DNA of 5,121 nt from Saprospiraceae bacterium (GTDB taxonomy: Bacteria > Bacteroidota > Bacteroidia > Chitinophagales > Saprospiraceae): assembly GCA_947441325.1 (NCBI GenBank), contig CANETR010000207.1:1-5121 (forward strand), given 5' to 3'. The translations under genes and the position numbers were made by a program. The stretch's first letter is position 1. The number at the start of each line of letters is the position of its first letter. Under the pieces are notes generated by a model. The model ran no database searches, was not told the origin of the DNA, and was given only the letters and a program-made list of their open reading frames with translations. Below are positions 1 to 5,121 of this stretch, in pieces.

Positions 1-52
1 ATAATAGTAGAAGAAAAGATACTGTAAAAACAAAAAACTGAATGCGTTTCAT
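1..52 (-). CDS. Start of a gene for an exported protein (signal peptide only, cut by window edge)
   Basis: Reading leftward from the ATG at 52-50, 17 codons stay open to the window edge: MKRIQFFVFTVSFLLLL. A short basic n-region (Lys-Arg) followed by an unbroken hydrophobic run is the layout of a Sec or lipoprotein signal peptide, so the product is probably exported or membrane-anchored. An in-frame TAA lies four codons upstream of the ATG, so this is the first ATG in the frame. A good Bacteroidota-type promoter sits about 90 nt upstream on the same strand (141-173), which supports a real gene start. No cleavage site or mature domain is visible, so the function cannot be assigned. The reading could still be a chance short open frame in AT-rich DNA. 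Confidence 0.6.
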   Translation of the reverse strand, partial: MKRIQFFVFTVSFLLLL

Positions 53-140
53 TAGAAATCTAAATTAGCAAAGTAAAAGCTAAAACCAATATTAACATTT
101 CCTTAAAAACAATATGTTTCTATATTCACGTTAACGGCTG

Positions 141-173
141 CAAATATAAAACAACTTAAAGCTTATTACAAAA
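141..173 (-). promoter_or_regulatory. Bacteroidota-type promoter for the leftward signal-peptide gene
   Basis: On the minus strand TTTTG (173-169) is followed by a 20-nt spacer and TATATTTG (148-141). This is an exact match to the TAnnTTTG -7 element with a -33 TTTG at normal spacing for the Bacteroidota primary sigma factor. The predicted transcription start is near 135-137, giving a leader of roughly 80-85 nt before the ATG at 52. Directly upstream lie phased A/T tracts (174-208), in the place an UP element would occupy. Confidence 0.6.
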
Positions 174-214
174 TTTTTTTTAAGATTTTTTTAAGATTTT
201 TAAAAAAATCTTAA
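174..214. repeat. Tandem 11-bp repeat and palindrome forming phased A-tracts
   Basis: TTTTTTTAAGA occurs twice in exact tandem (175-185 and 186-196). It runs into a 24-bp palindrome (191-214) with arms TTAAGATTTTT and AAAAATCTTAA separated by AA. The T8, T7, T5 and A7 tracts are spaced by about 10-11 bp, which is one helical turn, so the DNA is expected to be intrinsically curved. The block abuts the -33 box of the leftward promoter. Each palindrome arm has a single G-C pair and no T-run follows in either direction, so it is a poor terminator. A curved UP-like element or a protein-binding site is more likely. Confidence 0.5.
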
Positions 215-252
215 CTTTTCCATTTTTTGCTATAATTCCTTTAGCCGCAGTA

Positions 253-260
253 CAAAGATA
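253..260 (-). promoter_or_regulatory. Possible second -7 element (TATCTTTG)
   Basis: On the minus strand TATCTTTG (260-253) matches TAnnTTTG exactly and is followed by TAC, a common context for Bacteroidota start sites. No TTG or TTTG lies 17-23 nt upstream; the next CAAA on the plus strand is at 306-309, which is too far. It may be a weak distal promoter for the signal-peptide gene with a leader near 195 nt, or a chance match. Confidence 0.3.
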
Positions 261-311
261 GATGCTTCATTAAAATAAAAAAAATATTTTTAGATATATT
301 TTTTACAAATT

Positions 312-339
312 ATTGATAACTAATCATTTAGGTATCAAT
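312..339 (-). terminator. Stem-loop around the stop codon of the membrane-protein gene (weak terminator candidate)
   Basis: ATTGATA (312-318) pairs with TATCAAT (333-339). After one mismatch, CTAA (320-323) pairs with TTAG (328-331) around a four-base loop. The stop codon at 335-337 lies in the outer stem. On the minus strand only AATTTG follows rather than a T-run, and the stem is AT-rich, so classical intrinsic termination would be inefficient. It may instead protect the mRNA 3' end or be incidental. Confidence 0.3.
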
Positions 340-859
340 TAAGACTGAATATAAGGTTGTATCCTCCTATTATAACGCCCGTTATTTTACCAAAAAGGGC
401 TGTGTATCTTGAATTAAGATGATCGCTGAGGAAATTACCAAGTCGAAGCTTATTCATATCCTGGTTTATCAATTCTATTGGTAAAGATTCGCTTAGATTT
501 GACTTACTCATGGCTTTTATTCTTTTTTGTTCTCGCTGTATTCTATTAACATCAAACCAAATAAAGGAGAAAAGCACCAATATTGGATAAAACCAATCTA
601 TACTGACGTTCATGGATTGAAAAACCCATACACCAATATAATTAGCAAACCAACCGTAAAAAATATTTGCAAGGAATTCAATAGTCAAAATCCAAGGGCC
701 ACTATTAATGACCGTATTAGCTGCATTTTTATTTCTAAAAAAAGCTATAAGTGGGAGGAAAAGCAAGGCTAGCATAAACCTTATAAAAAGACCAATGAGG
801 CCACCCAAAAAGAAAGTGAGCATCATTGAAAAAATAAATGCCAAAGCGGGGTAAAGCAT
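335..859 (-). CDS. Multi-pass membrane protein of unknown function (174 aa)
   Basis: I do not recognise a family. The protein has about four hydrophobic segments, near residues 3-20, 22-41, 57-80 and 88-105. A polar, charged stretch follows at about 106-155, beginning with a basic cluster (RIQREQKRIK) that suggests a cytoplasmic face. A short hydrophobic C-terminus (157-172) could dip into the membrane. There is no signal peptide cleavage pattern, no repeated motif and no obvious catalytic residue. The ATG at 859 is chosen over a TTG one codon upstream; no Shine-Dalgarno is present, only an A/T-rich leader. The gap to the preceding gene is 57 nt and holds a terminator hairpin. No exact TAnnTTTG motif lies in that gap, so the gene may rely on read-through or on a degenerate promoter. 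Length and uniform codon use support a real gene. Confidence 0.75.
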   Translation of the reverse strand: MLYPALAFIFSMMLTFFLGGLIGLFIRFMLALLFLPLIAFFRNKNAANTVINSGPWILTIEFLANIFYGWFANYIGVWVFQSMNVSIDWFYPILVLFSFIWFDVNRIQREQKRIKAMSKSNLSESLPIELINQDMNKLRLGNFLSDHLNSRYTALFGKITGVIIGGYNLIFSLN

Positions 860-902
860 CAATACTTGATATTATTTAACAAAGTCTATGCACTAAGAAA
901 TC

Positions 903-925
903 AAAAACTGGAAGCCTTAGGCTTC
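903..925 (-). terminator. Intrinsic terminator with the stop codon as its loop
   Basis: On the minus strand GAAGCC (925-920) pairs perfectly with GGCTTC (916-911), and the three-base loop is the TAA stop (919-917) of the small charged-protein gene. CAG and five T residues (907-903) follow. The stem has six base pairs, four of them G-C. The stem is short and the T-run is modest, so partial read-through to the membrane-protein gene 51 nt further on is plausible. Confidence 0.55.
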
Positions 926-1315
926 ATCTTCGTCGTCAGGACGTTGAAATTCTGCATCTTCGCCAGCAAGCTTGGCCTTGAGGAAAGCGTTCAAAGCTTT
1001 AACTTCTTCGCGATTATATTTGTTATTGCAATTCTCCAAAAGCCCAAGATAGTATTCGAAACTGCTTAGACCGCCTTCGGCCTCCCAGGTTTCTATGCTG
1101 AATTCACCAAAAGCTTCGGCATATTCATACACCAATCTTACCGACTTTACGAGTGTGGGTTGTTCCATTTCTATAAAAAGGTTGCGCAGATCCTGCATTT
1201 TTGCCACTACATCTGTGCTGAATTTTTTATCTTTTTCGTAGGCTTTCGTAATTTTTTCTACCAATTCTACCACTTTAGGGTCGCGGTTCTTTTTTTCTTC
1301 TTTTTTCTTTAACAT
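917..1315 (-). CDS. Small charged helical protein of unknown function (132 aa)
   Basis: I do not recognise a family. The product begins with a lysine-rich tail (MLKKKEEKKNRDPK) and continues as predicted helices (about 13-72 and 85-117), broken near the Gly-Gly at 81-82. It ends in an acidic tail (DDEDEA). There are no membrane segments or signal peptide, so it is probably cytoplasmic. Its single Cys and lack of conserved His/Asp clusters give no hint of catalysis; a binding or scaffolding role is possible. The frame stays open to a TTG at 1360, but that codon overlaps a candidate -7 promoter element, so a transcript from that promoter would begin inside it. The ATG at 1315 is preferred and gives a leader of about 35-40 nt. 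The gene is 82 nt downstream of comEC and ends in a terminator hairpin, so it is probably its own transcription unit. Confidence 0.75.
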   Translation of the reverse strand: MLKKKEEKKNRDPKVVELVEKITKAYEKDKKFSTDVVAKMQDLRNLFIEMEQPTLVKSVRLVYEYAEAFGEFSIETWEAEGGLSSFEYYLGLLENCNNKYNREEVKALNAFLKAKLAGEDAEFQRPDDEDEA

Positions 1316-1357
1316 GACTTTATTATTGATGAAGTTCAAAAATTCCTGATTTCGATG

Positions 1358-1392
1358 CAAATTTAATAAATTCTGTAATATTTCGAGTACAA
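1358..1392 (-). promoter_or_regulatory. Candidate Bacteroidota promoter for the 132-aa gene
   Basis: On the minus strand TAAATTTG (1365-1358) matches the TAnnTTTG -7 element exactly. A TTG (1392-1390) lies 24 nt upstream, slightly longer than the usual 19-23 nt. It sits in the intergenic gap after comEC, with predicted initiation near 1350-1354, upstream of the ATG at 1315. Confidence 0.45.
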
Positions 1393-1397
1393 TAATT

Positions 1398-3533
1398 TTA
1401 ATTCGCTGATTTTTGAGAAAAGCTCAACAAATCAATACCCTTTTCACTGCAATTTATATACGGTATAGACAGTTCTTTGCATTGCCTTATCCATTGCTGT
1501 ATCTTATATCTGCTACTGGAGGCGTCAAAAACTAAGTAGCGATAATCAAATAAACTTTCAAGCTGCTCCAGGTTTTTGATTGTAGGATTTGCACTAAGGA
1601 TCAAAAAATCAATTTTAAGAGGAGCTTCTCTGTTTCTTGTTAATTCTAAACTTGTATTGTTAGGAATAGCAAAACTAAATTCTTTGAATTTTCCTATTCT
1701 GTTTTTTTCAATAAACAGATTTGCAACATTTATGCTATCGCCCAATTTATAGCTTTTGCCAAACATGAGTTTATTTGCTGTTCTGTTATTTTCTGTAAAA
1801 AAATCAATTTTGTTTTTGGCTAATGTACTGTCTGAAATTAAATATGAACTATGTCCGTCTGCAAATTCGATGAGTGTTGACTTGTTTATTTTGTAAACAA
1901 AAAGTTTCTCCTGAGCTGATGACTGAAGAAGATTCCAAAACTGTCCGCAAAACAAAACAAATACAAGTAAGAATGAGAGGTATCCAATTTTGAGGGATTT
2001 GTTAATATATGCGGCAGAAACCGTAAAAATTATAACATAAAACAGCATCATCTCCCCTATTCCAAGCCAAAAGCCTTCTATTACAGATAGCGGTAATCGT
2101 TGAATTGCAAAAATACAGGCATTCATCAGTGCCAATGAAAAATAACATAATAAAGCTACAAGATCTCCCAAATAAGGGATCCAGTCTACTATTAAGAGAA
2201 CAATACCTGAGTAAAGGGCAAAGGTAGAAAGAGGAATAACCGCTAAGCCAGATAACCAAAAATAGCTCGGAAACTGATGAAAATAATACAGGCCGACTGG
2301 TAAAGTTGCTATCTGTGCAGCAATGGCAACTGCTGTGAGATTCCATGCCCAGTTTGCTGCCTTATTCTTAAAATAAAACAATTTATACAAGTATGGATGA
2401 AAAAAAACTATCCCAAAAAGAGCAAGATATGAAAGCTGAAAACCAATGTCGAACAAGTACTTTGGATCTAAACATAATAAAAAGAAGGCTGAGGATGCCA
2501 GAGAATTATAAATAGATATTTTTCGACGAACCAAGCCTGCAAGTAATACAAAACTAAACATCAGTCCAGAACGAAGCACAGAGGCAGAAGCACCCGTTAG
2601 CAAAACATAAAACCAAATAAAAAGTATTAGTATCGCTATTTCTTTAGGGCTAAACTTATCAGTTTTCTTTTTCTTAATTCGCCTAAGTATCCAGCCCAAA
2701 AGTCCTGCAACCAAACCTACATGAAGTCCCGAAACGGAAAGAACATGTGTAGCGCCTGTATCAGCATATGCATTTTTCAACTCTGTAGAAAAATCTGATC
2801 TGACACCTAATACAAGAGCGGAGGCAACAGCTTTTTCATTTGGATAGTTTTTGAAATTATTAGAAAAAATATCACTCAAATAAGCTCTCCAACTAATAAG
2901 TAGCGAATAAGCATAGTTTGATTTATTATGCGCAATCAGTTTGGATCTGTTAGATTTTACATAGGCCTGATGATAAATATTACTGAGGGCATAATAGGCC
3001 GAGGGATTAAATGCATTTGGATTTTCGGGGCCCGAAATATTTTTAATCTCGGCACTAAGCAGAAGCATGTCCCCATATTTTAGTTTGGCGCTCAAACTAT
3101 CAAGCTCGAAAGATATTGATACTTTACCGATACATTCATGAAATTTTCCACTAGAGTCTTCAATTGACGCTACAGATACAACTGCGCTGACTGTCTTAGA
3201 TTTTAATTGCGGTTCCCCTACAATTTTTGCAATTAGATTGTTTTCCTGAGAAATATATTGTTGAAAATGCTTTTCCGAATTTCTTGAGTCCCCAAAAAAA
3301 GTCAATAAATAACCCAGGCTGTACAAATTAAGCCCTAGCACAAATGCTCCAGAAATTACAAAAACGTAGCTTAATTTTTTTGATACCGCCCAATAAAGCA
3401 AAAACAAGGCGCTAAATCCAAAAATTGTCAATAATACAAGGCTCAGCCTATAGTCTGAATAAAGACTACAACTAAGTATTCCTGCTATCAAAGGAATTAG
3501 CAAACGGACAAAGGGGATCTGATGCCAACTCAA
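1398..3533 (-). CDS. comEC: ComEC/Rec2 family DNA-uptake channel protein
   Basis: Inner-membrane channel that carries single-stranded DNA into the cytoplasm in natural transformation. The N-terminus has hydrophobic helices (about 9-80). A soluble OB-like domain (DUF4131 type, about 98-195) follows, with the GPENPNAFNPSAYY signature near 168-180. The competence domain (about 235-510) carries the hallmark motifs HVLSVSGLHVG (263-273), GASASVLRSGLM (314-325) and DIGFQLSYLA (362-371), plus many membrane helices. A C-terminal soluble part (about 540-711) occupies the place of the metallo-beta-lactamase domain, but no HxHxDH motif is present. Its ending (DFLILSANPT at 642-651, then FDASSSRYK) resembles the end of that fold with the HHGS ligands lost. 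At 711 aa it is full length for this phylum. The start is TTG: no in-frame ATG lies between the upstream stop and residue 156, and SWHQIPFVRLL fits the usual N-terminus. It begins 10 nt after the phosphorylase stop, so the two are probably co-transcribed. Confidence 0.93.
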   Translation of the reverse strand: MSWHQIPFVRLLIPLIAGILSCSLYSDYRLSLVLLTIFGFSALFLLYWAVSKKLSYVFVISGAFVLGLNLYSLGYLLTFFGDSRNSEKHFQQYISQENNLIAKIVGEPQLKSKTVSAVVSVASIEDSSGKFHECIGKVSISFELDSLSAKLKYGDMLLLSAEIKNISGPENPNAFNPSAYYALSNIYHQAYVKSNRSKLIAHNKSNYAYSLLISWRAYLSDIFSNNFKNYPNEKAVASALVLGVRSDFSTELKNAYADTGATHVLSVSGLHVGLVAGLLGWILRRIKKKKTDKFSPKEIAILILFIWFYVLLTGASASVLRSGLMFSFVLLAGLVRRKISIYNSLASSAFFLLCLDPKYLFDIGFQLSYLALFGIVFFHPYLYKLFYFKNKAANWAWNLTAVAIAAQIATLPVGLYYFHQFPSYFWLSGLAVIPLSTFALYSGIVLLIVDWIPYLGDLVALLCYFSLALMNACIFAIQRLPLSVIEGFWLGIGEMMLFYVIIFTVSAAYINKSLKIGYLSFLLVFVLFCGQFWNLLQSSAQEKLFVYKINKSTLIEFADGHSSYLISDSTLAKNKIDFFTENNRTANKLMFGKSYKLGDSINVANLFIEKNRIGKFKEFSFAIPNNTSLELTRNREAPLKIDFLILSANPTIKNLEQLESLFDYRYLVFDASSSRYKIQQWIRQCKELSIPYINCSEKGIDLLSFSQKSAN

Positions 3534-3543
3534 GTTAAAAATA

Positions 3544-4431
3544 TTATAGGGGGCTGTTTACAATTATTTCCAAAGTTTCCTGAATCAGCTTATCAACTAC
3601 TTTGTCGGGGTCGGCACTAAATTGACCACTCCTTCTGTTGGCTAAAATAGCATTGAGGGAAATGGCTTTGTGACCTAAAATATTGGCCAGTCCAAAAATT
3701 GCTGCCGTTTCCATTTCTAAGTTTGTAATTTTCAATCCTTCAAAACTAATGTCTTCCAATTTTGTAAAAAGATCCGACAATAGGGGTTTTGCTCGTATCA
3801 TCCTGTTCTGAGGTGCGTAAAAACCTGTAGCAGTAAGGGTTATGCCTTGATACCATTCTTTTTTTTCAAAAAGGCTGATGAGTGCTGAAGAAGCCTCTGC
3901 AACTGTAGGCTGAACACCAATGGCTACAACATTTTCTTTTAGGCATTCATGTATCAATCTATTGAGCGCTAGTTCTCTTTGGTTTAATGTTCTGTCGTAA
4001 TAATTGAGCAGACCATCCATTCCAACTCCAAAATTGGACACCAAAAAACTATCAACGGGAATGTCGGCACGCATTGCTCCGGAAGTACCAATTCTGAAAA
4101 TATTTAAAGACTTGAGACTATTTTTAACTGTTCTGTTATTTAGATCAACATTCGCCAGGGCATCCAACTCATTTAATACGATATCAATATTATCTGTCCC
4201 TATGCCAGTGGAAATAACTGTCAATCTTTTTTGACCGATATAACCTGTATGGGTATAAAATTCTCTCTTATGTACCTTATGTTCTACCCTATCAAAATAC
4301 TTTGAAACCCGCTCTACCCTATCAGGATCTCCAACTGTAATGATATTGTCAGCAATCTGTTCGGGTTGAAGATGGAGGTGATAAATTGAGCCATCTGCAT
4401 TTAAAATCAATTCAGCGTCTTGTATTTTCAT
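3544..4431 (-). CDS. udp: Nucleoside phosphorylase, uridine phosphorylase-like
   Basis: Cytoplasmic enzyme of the PNP_UDP_1 family that splits a nucleoside with phosphate into base and ribose 1-phosphate, for pyrimidine salvage if the uridine assignment holds. Matches to the E. coli Udp pattern, from memory: GDPDRV (34-39) and Arg56 in REF for phosphate; STGIG (74-78); RIGTSGA (113-119) with Arg113 and Thr116 for phosphate; FYAPQNR (204-210), where Phe204, Gln208 and Arg210 align with the uracil-binding F, Q and R of Udp; and EMET (239-242) for ribose. The Gln/Arg pair favours uridine over purine substrates. At 295 aa it is about 40 residues longer than E. coli Udp, with extra length at the N-terminus (about 10 aa) and near 90-110. 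The ATG at 4431 has no Shine-Dalgarno. It lies 24 nt after a terminator and is followed within 10 nt by comEC. Substrate specificity beyond uridine (e.g. thymidine, deoxyuridine) cannot be settled here. Confidence 0.9.
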   Translation of the reverse strand: MKIQDAELILNADGSIYHLHLQPEQIADNIITVGDPDRVERVSKYFDRVEHKVHKREFYTHTGYIGQKRLTVISTGIGTDNIDIVLNELDALANVDLNNRTVKNSLKSLNIFRIGTSGAMRADIPVDSFLVSNFGVGMDGLLNYYDRTLNQRELALNRLIHECLKENVVAIGVQPTVAEASSALISLFEKKEWYQGITLTATGFYAPQNRMIRAKPLLSDLFTKLEDISFEGLKITNLEMETAAIFGLANILGHKAISLNAILANRRSGQFSADPDKVVDKLIQETLEIIVNSPL

Positions 4432-4455
4432 TTTTGTGTATTAGGTAACAATCAG

Positions 4456-4493
4456 AAAAAAGCGCCAAAGTAAATCAGTCACTTTGACGCCTT
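4456..4493 (-). terminator. Strong intrinsic terminator of the ion channel gene
   Basis: On the minus strand AAGGCGTCAAAGT (4493-4481) pairs with ACTTTGGCGCTTT (4471-4459) over 13 positions with two G-U wobbles, around a nine-base loop. Six T residues (4461-4456) overlap the arm's end. It begins 22 nt after the channel stop codon. On the plus strand the same hairpin is followed by CTTGTTTTATT, so it may act weakly in both directions. The next gene starts only 24 nt beyond it. Confidence 0.85.
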
Positions 4494-4515
4494 GTTTTAT
4501 TATCAATAAAAAGCT

Positions 4516-5121
4516 TTAAGATTTATTATCGTTGAGTTGATCGCCAAGACCATTTTTTTCAATAATTGAAAGCATTTTATCCATTTTCTCTTCCATGTTA
4601 GTTAGTTTCTTCTCCACTTCTTCAAACTGTTTTTCTGTCTCATCGTGATCGCTGATCATTGCATCAACAAAGATTGAATTTACGATTGACAAACCAAATA
4701 TACCGCCAACAATAAATAGTCCTATAAAATACATTCTTATGAAAAATACGGCTGCATTTGAAAATGGCTTTGAATTGGCTTCGGCTTCCTTTAGCAATGC
4801 ATCGGGTATTCCATTCCAACCCTCAACTGTAAAAACCTGAAAAGTGGAGTAATAAGAAGTAAGTGGATCACCAAAAAGATTCGGTGCAACATTCTGAAAG
4901 AAAAAGGTTGACAAAATGGCCATGATAAATATGACCACAAAGAAACCCACAAGTACCATAAATGAGGCACTCAAAGCTTGTTGAGCAGACCTGAAAATAT
5001 GTTCAACCTGAGGAAAGAATTGGACAAATCGGAAAAATTTGAACACGCGGAATACTCTGAAAACCAAAAGGTAGCTAACATTGATATATTCGTGAATATT
5101 TGGAATCAAATGGACCAGCAA
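4516..5121 (-). CDS. Voltage-gated ion channel (bacterial Nav/Cav-like), N-terminus outside window
   Basis: C-terminal 201 residues of a six-helix cation channel (Ion_trans family) in the inner membrane. In order: end of S3-S4 loop; S4 voltage sensor with charges every third residue (Arg22, Arg25, Lys28, Arg31 in FRVFRVFKFFRF); S4-S5 linker; S5 (about 52-76); pore loop with filter TVEGWNG (98-104), which fits the TxExW pattern of bacterial sodium channels; S6 (about 124-154, ending IVNSIFVDAM); and a charged heptad-like helix (about 158-190, EKQFEEVEKKLTNMEEKMDK), likely the tetramer-forming coiled coil. The filter has Gly where NaChBac/NavAb have Ser (LESW), so ion selectivity is uncertain. 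The frame is open at the edge; the TTG at 5121 is an internal leucine codon and not a start. S1-S3 should lie beyond the right edge. A strong terminator follows, so it is the last gene of its unit. Confidence 0.9.
   Translation of the reverse strand: MLVHLIPNIHEYINVSYLLVFRVFRVFKFFRFVQFFPQVEHIFRSAQQALSASFMVLVGFFVVIFIMAILSTFFFQNVAPNLFGDPLTSYYSTFQVFTVEGWNGIPDALLKEAEANSKPFSNAAVFFIRMYFIGLFIVGGIFGLSIVNSIFVDAMISDHDETEKQFEEVEKKLTNMEEKMDKMLSIIEKNGLGDQLNDNKS

Noticed and set aside
191..214. AT-rich palindrome as a terminator for the membrane-protein gene
   Set aside because: It lies about 120 nt past the stop, has one G-C pair per arm and no T-run after it on the minus strand; a promoter-upstream role fits better.
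527..772. Open frame of 81 codons on the plus strand
   Set aside because: It lies inside the membrane-protein gene on the opposite strand; it has no promoter or recognisable protein features and looks like an antisense shadow.
860..862. TTG one codon upstream as the start of the membrane protein
   Set aside because: An ATG follows at once, and no feature favours TTG.
860..916. Promoter for the membrane protein (TAGACTTTG near 880-888)
   Set aside because: It has a three-base spacer in place of two in the -7 box, and no -33 element at proper distance, so it is not supported.
866..1069. Open frame of 67 codons on the plus strand
   Set aside because: It overlaps the 3' half of the 132-aa gene in antisense, crosses the terminator hairpin, and has no domain signal.
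2002..2346. Open frame of 114 codons on the minus strand within comEC
   Set aside because: It is an out-of-frame reading of the competence domain, rich in Cys and Ser, while the comEC frame is intact and carries the family motifs.
4004..4234. Open frame of 76 codons on the plus strand
   Set aside because: It is antisense to the phosphorylase core, whose catalytic motifs explain this sequence.
5119..5121. TTG at the window edge as the start of the ion channel
   Set aside because: The sequence begins just before S4; channels of this family need S1-S3, so the frame must continue past the edge.
1..5121. Insertion sequence, CRISPR array, tRNA, rRNA or phage remnant
   Set aside because: I saw no transposase motif, spaced direct repeats, cloverleaf arms or terminal inverted repeats; gene order and base composition look ordinary and chromosomal.

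Overview
The window reads as a chromosomal stretch from a low-GC member of the Bacteroidota. Three signs support this. The candidate promoters fit the TTTG / TAnnTTTG consensus of that phylum. There are no convincing Shine-Dalgarno sites in front of the genes. The ComEC protein has a degenerate C-terminal domain, as I recall for this phylum. All genes lie on the minus strand, so transcription runs from right to left.

From right to left (5' to 3' on the minus strand): (a) The 3' two-thirds or so of a voltage-gated ion channel gene (4516-5121, cut by the window edge), with S4, S5, pore, S6 and a C-terminal coiled coil, followed by a strong intrinsic terminator (4456-4493). (b) A uridine phosphorylase-like nucleoside phosphorylase (3544-4431). 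(c) comEC (1398-3533), the inner-membrane DNA-uptake channel, which starts 10 nt after the phosphorylase stop at a TTG codon, so b and c look like a two-gene operon. (d) A small charged helical protein of unknown function (917-1315) with its own candidate promoter and a terminator hairpin whose loop is the stop codon. (e) A multi-pass membrane protein of unknown function (335-859). (f) An AT-rich regulatory region (53-334) with a good Bacteroidota promoter and helically phased A-tracts upstream of it. (g) The first 17 codons of a further gene (1-52) whose product starts with a signal peptide and leaves the window on the left.

The only likely functional pairing is phosphorylase plus ComEC: one salvages nucleosides and the other brings in single-stranded DNA. 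This is inferred from spacing only. I see no mobile element, CRISPR array, tRNA or rRNA, and no clear sign of a new multi-gene system. The most distinctive points are the ComEC that lacks nuclease ligands, the Gly-containing pore motif of the channel, the phased A-tract promoter at the left, and the stop-codon hairpins of the two unknown genes.
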